From Symbiodinium natans (taxonomy: Eukaryota; Sar; Dinophyceae; Suessiales; Symbiodiniaceae): a stretch of DNA of 64,000 bases. How positions within the stretch are numbered: position 1 is the first letter of the stretch; each line of letters opens with the position of its first letter. The notes under the pieces were generated by a model that was given only the letters and a program-made list of their open reading frames with translations, made no database searches and was not told where the DNA came from. The stretch covers positions 84,501 through 148,500 of the forward strand of contig CAJNDS010000367.1 of assembly GCA_905221605.1 (NCBI GenBank). Direction: 5' to 3'. Of the stretch, positions 1 to 12,200 are shown one piece after another. The translations under genes and the position numbers were made by a program.

Positions 1-132
1 TCCTGTCGCTCGGAGCCTAGCGTCTGGAGGCCTTAGCAGCCGAGAGAAATTGACGGAGTACAGTCTAGTGTATACACATGAGAACTCTTTGCGGAAGATG
101 AAGATCAAGGCTCTGGCGCTCGCACTGCGCAG

Positions 133-200
133 TCCTGGCAGACCTGGACCTGGAGCTCGAGGAAGAGGACGACTTCCTCACCGAAGCGGTCCCGGACTGA
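133..200 (+). CDS. Terminal exon of an upstream gene, product unknown
   Basis: A short exon follows a GCGCAG acceptor and ends with TGA at 198-200. It encodes an acidic helix-like tail (LADLDLELEEEDDFL, then TEAVPD and stop). Acidic C-terminal tails of this sort occur in ESCRT-III proteins and many others, so no family is assigned. The next 250 bp contain no convincing exon, so this is probably the 3' end of a gene that begins before the window. Confidence 0.45.
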
Positions 201-459
201 ACTGAACTTGAACTGGTTGAACCGCTTCGATGCACTGCAGCAACTCAAAGCTTTGTGCTTACTCTTGCGCATTGCTGGTTCTTTAGGTGGTGAACGAGCA
301 AACTCTCCTTCACGAGGCTCTCAACGCAATGCACGCGCTCACCTCAGTGAAAGCAGATAATGTGGTCTGCTGAGTAGTGTGGGGGGCGGGACCCCCGCGC
401 CCCCTTCTTTAGTGGGGGGGGGCGGGGGAATTGGGGGGGGGGGGTCTGGCTGAAAATGA
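201..459. other. Non-coding stretch with G-tracts
   Basis: Nothing coding is visible here. Runs of G from about 380 to 447 interrupt an otherwise mixed sequence and lead into the tandem repeat that follows. Confidence 0.4.
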
Positions 460-878
460 TTTAAAAAGTCATGAGTTAAAATGAATGTCAAAGGGGCCCA
501 TATGATCTTAAACGGGATGAGCTGAAACGAATGTAAATGGGATCCGTATGATTAAACAGGATCCATATGATTTTGAAAACGATGAGCTTATATGAATTTG
601 AAAAGGATCCATAAGCTTTCAAAAGGGATGAGCTTGTATGAATCTTAAAGGGATCCATACGATTGTAAAAGTGATGAATTTATATGAGTTTAGAAGGGAC
701 CCGTATGATTTTTACAGGGCTGAGATTGTATGGAATTGAAAGGGGTCCATACAATTTTAAGAGGGATGAATTTATGTGAGTTGAAAAAGGGGTCCATATG
801 ATGTTAAAAGGGATCCATATGGTTTTTTAAACGGGATGAGTTTATATGAACTTAAAGGGGATCCATCTATCCCAACCA
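460..878. repeat. Degenerate ~46-bp dimeric tandem repeat, about 8 copies
   Basis: The repeat alternates two related half-units of about 23 bp. One resembles GGGATGAGTTTATATGAATT, the other GGGATCCATATGATTTTAAA. Together they give a period near 46 bp. Copies differ by substitutions and small indels. In two places a second GGATCC half-unit is present without its partner (about 547-568 and 810-832). The stretch is clearly more AT-rich than the surrounding sequence and has no open coding frame. Confidence 0.8.
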
Positions 879-898
879 AGCCAGCCCGCAAAACACAG

Positions 899-1250
899 AA
901 AATTCCGGGGGACCAACATTATATTTTATACGGCATTCGGTCAGCTGCTGGACTACCCCCTTAGAAACGTGATTGCCCCCCTTGGAATTTGATTGCCTGG
1001 CCTCGGTACAAAGGCATGTTAGAAGGAAATCTCAGCTTGGGGCTGGCCTGGAGACTTAAGATTCAGGGCCCGACAACCTCAGGCTTCAAGGTTTCAGGCT
1101 TTAAAACTTTTGCTACAACAACTCTATAGAAAACAGCCTCGCCGAAATTTTGCATCGCCCGATTTTTTTCTCACAATTCCGGGGAACCTCCTCAAATTGA
1201 CCCCGCTGGATAATTTTCGGATTTTTTCTCGCAATTCCGGGGGACCACAC
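899..1250. repeat. Three copies of an AATTCCGGGGGACC motif
   Basis: The motif occurs near 901, 1176 and 1233. The last two copies share the preceding TTTTTTCTC block, so the repeated unit is at least 25 bp and is spaced by about 60 bp. The sequence between copies is non-coding. It may be the remains of a dispersed repeat family. Confidence 0.5.
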
Positions 1251-1347
1251 TAATCAGGATACAACATTAGGAGGAAAGAGGGGGTCTCGGGGTCTCTTGT
1301 CTGTGAGTCACAGCTTTAGCTTTGTTGGTTCACCCCCCTTCAGCTCT

Positions 1348-1445
1348 CTCACTCTCTCTCTCTCTCTCTCTTCAGCTCTCTCTCTCTCTCTCTGTCTCGC
1401 TCCCTCTCTCTCTCTCTCTTCAGCTCTCTCTCTTTCTCCTCGTGT
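1348..1445 (+). repeat. (CT)n microsatellite in front of a splice acceptor
   Basis: CTCTCT runs are interrupted by TTCAG. The tract lies directly upstream of the CGCAG acceptor at about 1468 and could serve as its polypyrimidine tract. Confidence 0.75.
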
Positions 1446-1468
1446 CTCTCTGTTTTGTCACTCCGCAG

Positions 1469-2344
1469 GCCGAGCTCTTAGAGGGCTTCCTGCGCTGGCG
1501 GGGCGCGCTGGCGGCCGAGCTGCAGGCGTTGGAGTCCGCGTGTTCATCTTCACCCTAAGAGCAAGGTTCATATATGTTCATTTTGGTTTTTCAAAAGGAG
1601 CCCCTGAGCCTGCACACCTTGGGCCTGGGCGGGACTCGCTGGGCGCAGCTGCCCAGCGGCACCTGGTTGGAGGCCTGGGTTCGCGAGTTGTTGGCGAGTG
1701 TCGCTGACTCCGAGATTCCGAGATTGCTCGTCTGACGTCCTGCAGGCGCGTAACCTCAAGCTCTCGTAGAGTTTATGCATGCATGCCATACGCGAGCATG
1801 TCACGGGATCACACGGGATCCACGAGACTTCAAGAAGCTGGACGCACAGCAGGTCAGGAGGTACTGCAGCTACTGGGATTAGAGGGCGCACCGGACTGGG
1901 AGAGAAAGAGCATCTCCACGGCATTCTCGGAGATCTTCACGGAACCGAACATCATAGCCACACAGGAGCTGACACTGGCCTGGAGGACCTGAACAAGTCC
2001 CTAGCAGTCGCCATTGGCCCCCCTGTTGCCCTCTGTCGCCCGCTGTTGCCCGCTGTTGCCCACTGTTGCCCATTGTTGGTCGGTGTTGCTCAGGGATTAA
2101 GGCTCATCAGTGCTCTGCTCACAGACATGCGCTGCTGGGGCAAAAGAGAACGTCTGCTCTTGTGTGCCTCCTGAAGACCACACTTGGACCCTTCGGTTTG
2201 GGAACCTGGCTGGAGGCAGACGGCACACACACAGCGCGGGCGGCAAAGATTACCAGCAAGCACCTGGCTGAGATTGACGCTCGGCAACAAAAGCTTGGCT
2301 CGAAGCGCCGCTCGAGAGGAGGTGCAAGGGATGCGGCCTCTTGA
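1469..2344 (+). CDS. Cluster of unassigned exons
   Basis: Four or five open segments bounded by plausible AG acceptors look coding on the + strand. About 1469-1550 reads AELLEGFLRWRGALAAEL. About 1600-1735 reads through TWLEAWVRELLASV. About 1863-1992 reads EVLQLLGLEGAPDWERKSI and then FTEPNIIATQELTLAW before a stop. About 2246-2344 reads a basic tail, KHLAEIDARQQKLGSKRR, to a stop. I recognise no family. They may be one short gene or the N-terminal part of the glucan synthase that follows, since its recognised part starts only 540 bp downstream. Exon ends are uncertain. Confidence 0.35.
2024..2092. repeat. Decamer tandem repeat CCGCTGTTGC
   Basis: Six to seven imperfect copies of a CCCRCTGTTG-like decamer lie just downstream of an open coding segment that ends at 1992. 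Confidence 0.65.
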
Positions 2345-2880
2345 GAATTCACAAGCCCACTTTGCAGGCAGTCTACCTTCTGGTCTGGGGCGAAGCTGGC
2401 AATCTACGATTCATGCCCATGGCCTGCCAACAGGATCCTAACTAAATGTAAATCATTTGAAAACCCTCATAGCTCTTCTTTAACTACCGATGCCTCCCAG
2501 GCCCGAAGTGGTGTACTTCTTGACCGAGCTGTCTCTCTCTGCCGACGATCCCCACGGCGAGTCCCTCTATCAGAGGGGCACGGGCCAGGCAGTGTCAAGA
2601 GTGCGATGTCAGCGCTTAAAAGCCACCTTGAGTCGGTTAGCCGTGGCATCCCATGGCATCCCATGCCAGTCGGCCGCCTCCAGCCCGGACAGAAAGGGCA
2701 GCAGCAACAACCTCTTCTTGGCTCGCAGGGTCCCAAGAGTGACTGGCAGGGGAGCCAGGAAGGGGGGGGGTGTTCTTCAGTCTGTCGTCCGCTTTCTGTG
2801 GCGGACGCGGCCTTCACTGCACATACACCTTGCAAGGGCGCCGCTGGCAGAGTGTCCTCAGAGCTAGGCTGGGCTGAGGC

Positions 2881-3258
2881 ATGGTTCGGCCGATCTACAA
2901 CTTGGTCTTCGACGAGTGGTACGATTGTGTCGACTTCAAGAGGATCACAGCCCCGGAGCGTGCCAGCGGAGTCGTGCACGAGTTCAAAGAGAGGCTACCA
3001 ACATTTCACGAAGGCTTCGAGGCTTTCTTGCCGCCAGATGTCGCGAACTACGCAGTTTGGCTGCAAAGTCAGCTTGCCCCGCAGCCTACTGAGATGTTAG
3101 AAATGTCATGTGCCGGGCGCCAGGGTAAGCGCTTGGACGCGCGCGCCCAGGATGACTGGAACGAGTTCTTCGCCAGCGCTAAGCGCTTGCGGCGAGGGAT
3201 GCCGCGGCTCTTCGAGTCTGAGCATGGCAAGCGCTTTGCCATCCTGCAGGCACATTGA
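2881..3258 (+). CDS. Glucan synthase exon: FKS1 N-terminal domain
   Basis: One long open segment begins RPIYNLVFDEWYD and runs to DDWNEFFASAKRLRRGMPRL. It matches the FKS1_dom1 pattern of callose synthases: a basic/aromatic PIY...E block, then YDDxNEFFW. The aromatic W at the last position of that motif is replaced by A here. This is the longest single exon I can support in the window. Its 3' end may fall before the stop at 3256-3258 if a donor lies inside. Confidence 0.65.
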   Translation: MVRPIYNLVFDEWYDCVDFKRITAPERASGVVHEFKERLPTFHEGFEAFLPPDVANYAVWLQSQLAPQPTEMLEMSCAGRQGKRLDARAQDDWNEFFASAKRLRRGMPRLFESEHGKRFAILQAH

Positions 3259-6200
3259 GGTGGCTGCGTACTGCAATCGCACCTCTACCGCCTGTACCTG
3301 CTGTCAGGAGTTCAACCTGACAAAGATGCTAAATTCTTCGAAGACGAAGACCCATCGTGAGGCGAGCATGAACCGTAGAGCGCCGTATGCTTGGATGAAC
3401 TTTGATTTGGAGGGCGGCGGGTACGAATTACGTGAAAATGCGCATAAAGGCACGCAATACGCAGCAAAACGCTGAGCCTGCAGGTGCACTCGTTGTGGGG
3501 CGTCTTCGCGTCAACCCAAAGGAGCTTCGCAACTTTGCAGCCTTGTGCGCTTGGCTTTCACTTGTATCGTTAAGCTTTGCTGTCCCATGTCAGCTGTCAG
3601 CACAGCATTCTGGAGGATATGGCTGCTGCACTCCTTGCTGTTCTTTACTGCCATTTGTGTCGTTGCAGGGGCCAGAGCCCTGGCCAGCTCGGTTCTGTAG
3701 CCGTCGGTAGAGCCCCTTCACTGTTGTGGCTCTCCGGCTCTCCCTGCATCTCTCAGCACTCCATTCAAAACAGGAGCCCAAAGACGACGAAGAGGAGGAA
3801 ACGATGGCCGGGCGCACCGCGCCGGTGCGCTTCGCCGCGCTGGGTCTTGTGGCTCCTTGCCACTCGCTTCTTGTGACCGTGCCTCTTGGACAGCAACCCT
3901 TCTACTTGTATTGTCCAGCATTGATATTCCTGACGATCTCTCTCGCCTCGAATAGTGTAGCCTCCTTACAGGTCGCGGCTTTACACATGCGGGAGTGCCA
4001 CGCGGAAAGCCATCTTCGGCTTAGGCCCCCGCGTTGTTCAAGCCAGTTTCTGGTAGCAATGCGTATACACTACACAAGTGAGGGTTAATACTGCATGCAA
4101 GTGCGACCCAGGATGAGACAAATGCTTTCTGTTGACGTTTGCCCTCTTGAACCCATTGTGTGGCAGCCTCGAATTTGTCCCGTCCCCCTTCAGGGTATCA
4201 CGTTGTGCATGAGTGCAAGTTGTCGAACTGCGCCTCTCTGCCGGAACATTTGGAAGCGAGAACGCACGGAGAGAAGACTTTTTGCAATTGAGAGAGGAGA
4301 CTTGGATTCGAATCCGGGGGGGCGGGGGGGGTGGCGGGCTCACAAGGACTGGTGCCCTCGGAGCCACGCAGTGTTTACAAGCCACGAAAGGGGCGTCAGA
4401 GTCGTCATTTTGGGGAGAGCAAAATGTGGGAAGCGTGCTCAGAGACATGACCAATGCACGCCTCGTTGCAACGAGCTCACTCTGCACATTTCGCGCAGCA
4501 AAAGCGCCTGATCCGCAGAACAACATAATGAGCAATGAATCGCGCGACGAATCGGAGGAGGCGGAGCAGTGCATTGTCGACATTGCGCAAGAAGAAGAAA
4601 CCTGTGCCAACACTCAACATCAACATCCCAGGAACTGTATCCATCCTTGGAATTCCAGGGGTCGGTTCTTGCCACGCTTGAAATTTTTTTGTTGCTTTCC
4701 ATCGTGTTGTCGCCCAAAGATCAAAGATTTGAAAGGCTGCTTGTGCGCGAACACCTGGCGCAGCATTTTGTGGCTGCTGCCGGTGGTGACGTATGCTGCT
4801 GTTCGCTACGCGGATTTTGACTCTCGACTGCAGTTTGCCTACCGCTTCAGCTACCTGAGGCAGTCAGAGTCACTCGTGGCTTTTTTTGCACCGATGCAGC
4901 GTGATTAGGTGTGGAAGAACAACGAATACCAGATATTGGAGTATTGTCTGATTGGGCACGCCGTGGCTTCCGCGTGGGTGGTGGCTTCGTTGCTGTTCTT
5001 CTCAGACCGCAACTTCGACATGCCGTACGAGGACGGATGGCCCTTGCAGCAGTTGCAGCAGTTGCAGCAGTTAGTTGCAGTTAGTTGCAGTTAGTTGCAG
5101 TTAGTTGCAGTTAGTTGCAGTTGCAAGTAGCCCCCAAAATGGTTCCAAACACACACGGCTTGGCTCTGTTGACTCTCAGGAGAGGCCAAAGGCACCACTA
5201 CGTCTTAGACTCGCCAGGCTTGGGGAGGCACTTTGCATGCAAAACGTCCGCCTCAGCCTGTGACGTCAGATACTTATTCTGGTTTGTGGTGTTTGGCGCC
5301 AAGTTTCTGGTGGCAGCGCCTTATCTTGCACTTGGTCCACTCTCAGCACTTATCTCTCTCTACTTTGAGACCCCTTCACGTCTGAGCCTTTAAGGTTGTT
5401 CTCTTCGTCTCCGTCTTCGCCCTGATCCTGGATCTTCAGCTGGAGCCTCTGGGCCGAGCCACCTCCCAGGACATCAGGATGCTCGGCCAAGAAAGCGGAC
5501 GAATCAACCATGCAATTGAGCTATAGTATAGTCACTATAGTCGCTATAGTCGCGCCACCGGAATCTTCGAAGGGGCGCGTAGATTTCAGGGCATGGCCAT
5601 GTTCGGGCTTCCCGAGTTAAGGATCGCGTGGTACAGCAGCGTTTGGGCTCGCGACGTGTTGATCTGGCCCCATGGCTCAGAATCCTTCATTTTCCTATCG
5701 GTGGCAGAAGGGATACAAGCAGACCTGGACAAGTGAGGTTGTGGCTGTGGTTCTCCAGCCTTTTTATCTTTTGCGCTGACACGCAGCTTTGGTTCACTGT
5801 TGGGTGTACCTTCATGGGAATGGCGGCCACTTTTGTACAGCGTTTTGGATGCAAGCTGGACAGTCTCTCAAAGAGGTTCAGGAGGAAACCGCAAGACCCT
5901 GCCAGTTTCCATGCCAGAAGCCAAGGCGGACATGCTATGTCCTTGACTTTGCGTTTGAGGATGCTATTCACAAGCTTCCTGAGCGCTTCACTCGAAAGGT
6001 GCTGTGACCAGGCAGCATTCGAGAGGGGGTAGGCCCAACCCAAGCGAAGCACTGCCACACGTGTTCTGCAACTCGGAGTCGTTGCGAGGCATTGGTCATC
6101 ATGTCACAATATGTCACACATCATGGCTTGAAGTAGCTCGCAGTTCTCAGGAGATACGCTCCCGATGGCAAACGCTCCTTTGCCAAGACGTGGAATCTAG

Positions 6201-9200
6201 TCGTCCAGCATATGACCCTTGGCTCTCTCTGTGTTCGGCAGCAAGCGATTGCACTCAACTGGGTCACTAGGTCTTCAGCCGAGGACTAGGGAGCACAAGA
6301 TAAGCATGCGAGACAGCGGCGAGCTGTGCTTTGATTACATCACATCTGAAGAGCCTGATCCTCCAGTCCTTTTCAATCAAGAAAATTGCTTGGAGAGAGC
6401 ATCTTGCCTGCATGCAGTGCAGGGTTGGCATGCCAACAGAACACACGTTTCGGGATTCGTTACCAGTGCCGGAGGCAAGCAAGCATTACTGTGGAATCTC
6501 CGACACACGTGACGCTTGACAGCATTTGGACTGCCAAAAACGCTCACCGAAACCTTCGTCACCGAATGAGTCCGGACACTTTCATGCAGTCCACTTCATG
6601 AATTTTCTCTTGGCTCCATTCCCCCGATTCTGAGTAGAAGTACTCAAGCCTTCAGCTGGAGGGTGCCCCGTTGCTTAAGCATGCGCGTTTGTCTTCATCG
6701 TAATGTCTGGTTGAAGGTCGGCTTCTGTGCTCAGACTGCGGCTGAAAGTTAGAAAGTACTGTTCTTGAACGGTCAAGAAGGCTCACCGATGAGGGTCCCG
6801 AAGACTAGGAGTGGCCTGGGAACAAAGAGCTACAGTGGCGATTCCTGGCACTTGCACGAGGCGGGCTAGTCTTTCATCCTCCAGGTCCCTGAGGGGAGAC
6901 TCGGGGTCCAAGTCTGCAGGTGTCGGCCTGCATGTCCCGAGACCCTACCGGTCTCCGTATTTGCCGGGCTTGACGGCGCTGATCCCGCACTTCGAGGTCC
7001 TCTTTGCAACATCATGCAGTTCCGGGGGTTCTCCAAGCTATTGGAAAAGTCGCCCCCTGCCTTGCAGGAGCCGATCCTGATGAGCCAGGAAGATTTGTAC
7101 AGTGAGGCGCGCTCTGAGGTAGTCTGTGCTGTTTCACCACCCAGCTGCATCCTTGTGGCTGCCTTGTTGTTGTTGGGTAGCCAAACTCGCGCTTGGCACT
7201 TGGATGGCAGGCTGCGGGTGAAGCGCGTGATTTGGGCCACCTCATCGACTATTTGCGAATCAAGTATGTCCCTTGACCGCCTTTGTCTTCTTGTGTTCAG
7301 CTGCTCTGCCGTTGCGACATGTTCAGGTCGATGAGTTCAAGAACTTGGCGCAAAACTGGTCCGTCCCAGGTGGTGTGCGGAATTGGTCACGCTACAGCAC
7401 GCAGCAGTGGAAGGACAGGTGAGACTACGACCACTAACAACTTAAGGCATCTTCGGAATATTCCCACGCTTTGAGCAGTATCAATTTGCGTCCCCCAATG
7501 TTTGCCCCCATGTTCAGAAGGAAGCCAGAAAACCACGAAACAAGGAAGCGTTAAGGTCGAAACATGGGAAAAGTATCAGAGAAGCACCCAGGAAAGCCGT
7601 GACGGGAAACCCTCCGCAGCCGTTGCGGGGAGAAGCAGCTCGAACCGAAACAGGGAGTAATTCCGGTTGTAATGTCGGCCACAAATCCTACAGAACTGAA
7701 GCTGAGAATCTCTACATCCAAACCCTAACATCTCAACCCAAAAGCCAACCCTAGGAATCCTAGAATCTTCACGCCACCCGTGAGCCCATTCATGTACTTT
7801 GGAATATTCTCACAAAATTCAAACGTGCACAGTGCCACATGTGCACGTATTCCCCTGAAGCATCTCGACCATCCCGCGAGAGTAGAGCGGACAGCCGGGA
7901 TTGCAGGGAGCCTGGATTACAGTCTTGTCTCGACCTCCTTTCGCGCGTTACCTTGCCTAGCCTTTCCAGGTTACAGTGGGGTCTTCTGTTCTCATTTCAG
8001 GCAGGTCTTTCTGCATTGCCACCCATCCCTTTCTTCGTTACGCTTTCGCCGTTACGCCCTTTGCTTTCCACGTTTCATGCCTCACCCCTGCGAATCCATC
8101 TTCGAGCCTGAAGAGCTACGCAAGAGCAACTCGTGCCGTTCCTGCAGTCCAGCAATAATTACATGGACGCGTATGAATACCCTGCACCAACTTCACCTGA
8201 AATTTTGGACACATGTGCTGGCTTGATGGGTGGGGGAGAACAGAGAGCAGGAGACATGCGTGTGGGCATCCATGCGCCTTCAGACACTCTGGCGAACCGT
8301 CTCTGGTGTTTGCAAGCAGCTGAGCCTGCACTTAGATGGCAGCCTGCCCCAGCTTGCCATCGCCCTTTCCCTGACGTTCACCGACATCTAGGTACCACGA
8401 TGCCCTTCTGCTGCATCACGAGCTCCAGGGTCTGTCGACCAGTGGGCTAAAATGGCACAGAGATCCTTGGCTCTGGCATGCTCCCAGTGCAAACTCGAGA
8501 GATGGCAGAAGTCACAACTGAGCTTCCTGCAGCCTAGCTCAGGAAGACACACGAGATGTGCTTCTTGGAGCCGAACGACATTTCTTTTTATTCCCCTCTC
8601 TCTCTCTCTGTGTATATATATGTATCGACGTAACGGGTTGGTGGGATATTTCCGATCTGAGAACTGGAGGTTCCGGTGCCTGGTGTCCATGCAGCTGCCC
8701 TCGCCTAAGTCTGTGGCATCGGCTTCTCAGCCTTGGAGTGCAGCCAGTAGGATGCTGAGTCTGGGCTGCTTTGTGGCCGCAGGTATACCTACTTCAACGC
8801 AGTTCAGCGTGAACAGGTGAACGAAATGCTGGAGAGATTTCCATCAAACCTGAAGATTGCCTATATTGACCACAACCACTTGGCCGAGAACGGCGATCGG
8901 GATGCGCCTCGATGTTCAGATGGCAGCGCCTCAAAACTTTTCGAGGCAAGTGAAAGCATGAAGCGCCAGCACTGCTGGTGCACTGCTGGTGCACTTCCAG
9001 CCCTGTTCAAGAGCGCCTGCTAAGGGAATCCATCCTCGCCAGCGACGGAGATACTACAGCTGTCTTATGGATCGGAACTGCAAGAAGGTCAGAGCATGTC
9101 GGAGCTTTTGGACAGAGAAACGGCAATGAGCGAGACATGTGCAGGTGAAGAACATGGACTCCGCATTCCGGCAACCTCTGTATCGCATCGAGCTTCCAGG

Positions 9201-12200
9201 ATATCCAATCCTGAGCGACGGCAAAGCAGATAACCAGAATCATGCTCTTCCCTTCAGCCGGGGCACGATCACTCAGTGCGTCGACTCGAATCAAGGTACC
9301 ACGCATCTACAAACCGTCCCCCCGCGCACCCACTTCCCCCTCCCACAGTTTCACATGCTCAGCCGCTTGGAGGTGCTTACTTTGAACAAATGATGTTGAT
9401 GCCATGTGCTTTGGCGGAGTTCCGGTGGAATGCAAAGCAGACCCATGACTGAATCACTTGCTGGATTGGACACTTTGCAAGGGTCAAACGGGTCATGGGT
9501 GCACGTCTGATATCAATCTTGTCAGGATCGTCGGCTTCCCTGAGCACATTACAAGCAACCTGGCTTGATGGCAGTGCCTCTGTCCACACGTGCGCAACAT
9601 GTATGCTGAATGCACACAGCTGGTAAACGCAGGTGACATGGGCTCTATAGGCGATTTTGCTGCTGGCTCAGAGATGGCTTTCTGCACCATCCTTCAGCGG
9701 AGCTACTCGGTGCTGGGGGCCCGGATGCACTATGGACACCCGGACCTCATGAACAAGCAGCTCCTTGCTGGAACAGAACCTGCCTGCCAAGCTCCGCTGC
9801 GGGCTTTTTTTTTGTGCGCGTTGAAGCCCAAGAGCCTCCAGCAAAGGTTCATGATGCAACAGGGAGGCGTCTCGAAGGGCACAAGGTTCCTCGCGTGTTT
9901 AGCACCCTTCGATTTCCGCAGCTAGTGTAAGAGTTCGACCAGCAGGACCCTGAACCTGTCCGAAGACATCTTCGCTGGTTTGGATTTTGTACTCCGTGGG
10001 GACGGTCGAGAGATTTGCCACAAGGAGTACGAGCTTCAAGAGTTAAGAGTTGTTAGAGCAAGTCAGACATGGGTTGTGGAGCAGCCGGAGGGGCTTGTCT
10101 CCAAGATTGTTGGATGATGCACTTGGACCACTCGGAACTTAGTGATGTGCGTTCTTCTCACTACGGCGCAGGAGTACTTTCACCTGGCCAAGGGCAGAGA
10201 CTTGGGCTTCAACTCCGTTTCTCGGTGATTTTGAGTGAGAAACTGCGCCATGCCGCAGTAGCTGGTAGGTGCAAGCAGTACAAGCCCCAGTCTCTTGCAG
10301 AGCATGTTGGGTCGTGCTGCCGTGCTGAGGTTTTGAAGTTCTTCTCCAAGCTGTCATCTGGCTCCGGCGAGCAGCTGCTGACGCGTCAAATGTTTCGGCT
10401 TGGCCAGCTGTTGTGCCTGAGCTGCATGTAGAGAGCAAGAGACCGCATGCCGAGCATCCGCAGTCATGTGGTGACAGCCAAGCCTCGAGCACCGAGGCCG
10501 CTTCCTGAAGCTTTGACGTTGCAGCTCGGCTTCCTTCAGATACGGACATGTCCGGAGGCGCGGCAGAAGTATGCAGAAGTGATGTGTCCGGCAAGGTACT
10601 ATGCGCATGCAGGGTACTATGTGACACAATTTCTTCTCTCTTGGGTAATGCCCACCGCGCCTGTGCTGCAAGGGAATAAGGGTTGACTTGTGGAGTCATT
10701 TTTTTTGCCACCTCTAGAGCTTAGAGCTGCGCGCCGTGTGCTCTGTATGTTTCCAAGCTGAGGTCATGTTCACCTGGGCTCTGGTTCTTGCCTCGGACTG
10801 CGATGGCCACTTCGAGGCCTTCGAGTCCAGCTGCGCCCGCCGCCCTGCGGCGGAGCTCATGGGGAGGCCCACGGCCGCGGGGCCTGAGATTTCAATATAT
10901 ACACAAACAAATAAGTAAGCTGCCGTGGGGATTTTTGGGGAGAGCCTTTGGCCGTGGCGACTTGCGATGCGCAGGATGTTGGCCAGCATCTACACCTTGG
11001 CACTGCTGCTCCTGGTGCTTCTGGCAACGGCTCTTCCGCTCTTCATGGAAGAGTGGCTGCAAAGGACCTACGAGTAGCCTTGCCTCATGTCTTCGTTTGC
11101 TTACCGGCCAGCAACCTTGAGTGCGGGAGAGGAGCTTCAAGCTCGCTGTGCAGCGGCTGCTGAAGCAAGTGTTCACGCTCTCCTTCTTGATGCAGCCTGG
11201 CTAGAGTCGACAACTTCAGCGCTCGAGAGTGCTCAGCCTTGCTCGTTCCTTAAGTCAAGGTTCGTCTTCCAAGCCAAAATAATTGGCTTCTACGTATCTT
11301 GGAAGCATTGCAGGAAGATTCTCTAGCTTTGGGGGTCTGACCAGCGATCAAGCATTCGAGCACAATATCTGCCTTGCTCAGGTGATCAATGAGTTGCGCT
11401 ACGGCAGCTGGGTTCAATACGATCGAGGGATGTAGACGGTCAGTATTGGCTCGTACTTCGCTGCTGTATCTTGCCGGTTGTGTCGAGAGCCAAAAGATAG
11501 AACTGGGGATGTTCCTGGGTGCATGGGCCCATGGATGTTCGATGGATATCGGGCTTGCGGGTGACCCTGGCGGACCCGGAAGCAGCTGAGGCGGTGCCAA
11601 GTACATCAGCACTGGCAGAAGTTTGCCCACAGAACGTCGGCACTTCATTCGGGCCAAGCCGGGGTCTGACGATGACTTCGATGGCGGGAGCCCCGGATAC
11701 AGCTGCAGCACTATGCATGCAGGCAACTCAAGCATGCCAGCATGCCGCTGTACGCAGGCCTTTACTTAGACTACGCGATGCAAGCGTTTTATGATGGCCT
11801 CGTCCTCCTGATCGCCTCCGTCATGGTGGTCGGACTGGGCGGGCGTGCACCTTACTCCACCCTTGCTCCATGCCGGGACCGAGATTTCGTGAGTGGACTC
11901 TTGGTTGCTGCACTACGCAAACCCAGGATGAACTCCGTTAATGTCTACCGAGCCTTGGCCGAAAATAGCCTTCAAGGGATTCCCGAATGGAAAAGTGCCT
12001 TCAGAACGGAAAAGTGCCTTCAGAATGGAAAAGTGCCTTCAGAGTGCCTTCAGAGTGCCTTCAGAGTGCCTTCAGACGAGCCCGGCCGTGAGCTCCGGCG
12101 TTTCAAGTGGGGATGTTCTTTCAAACCAAGGGAGTCGGCTTTCGCCGGTCTGGGTCTGCTGAGCGCTCAGATGTTTTCCACTTCAAGATGCTAAGGCAGT

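Noticed and set aside
2467-2979. 170-codon minus-strand frame
   Set aside because: No motif, low-complexity composition and no splice logic. It overlaps the 5' part of the glucan synthase FKS1 exon on +.
4290-4325. GGATTCGAATCC, like a tRNA T-arm
   Set aside because: No acceptor stem, D-arm or anticodon arm can be folded around it, and a G-tract follows at once.
7720-7756. AACCCTAACA-like telomeric repeats
   Set aside because: Only two or three scattered CCCTA units with no array; likely chance.
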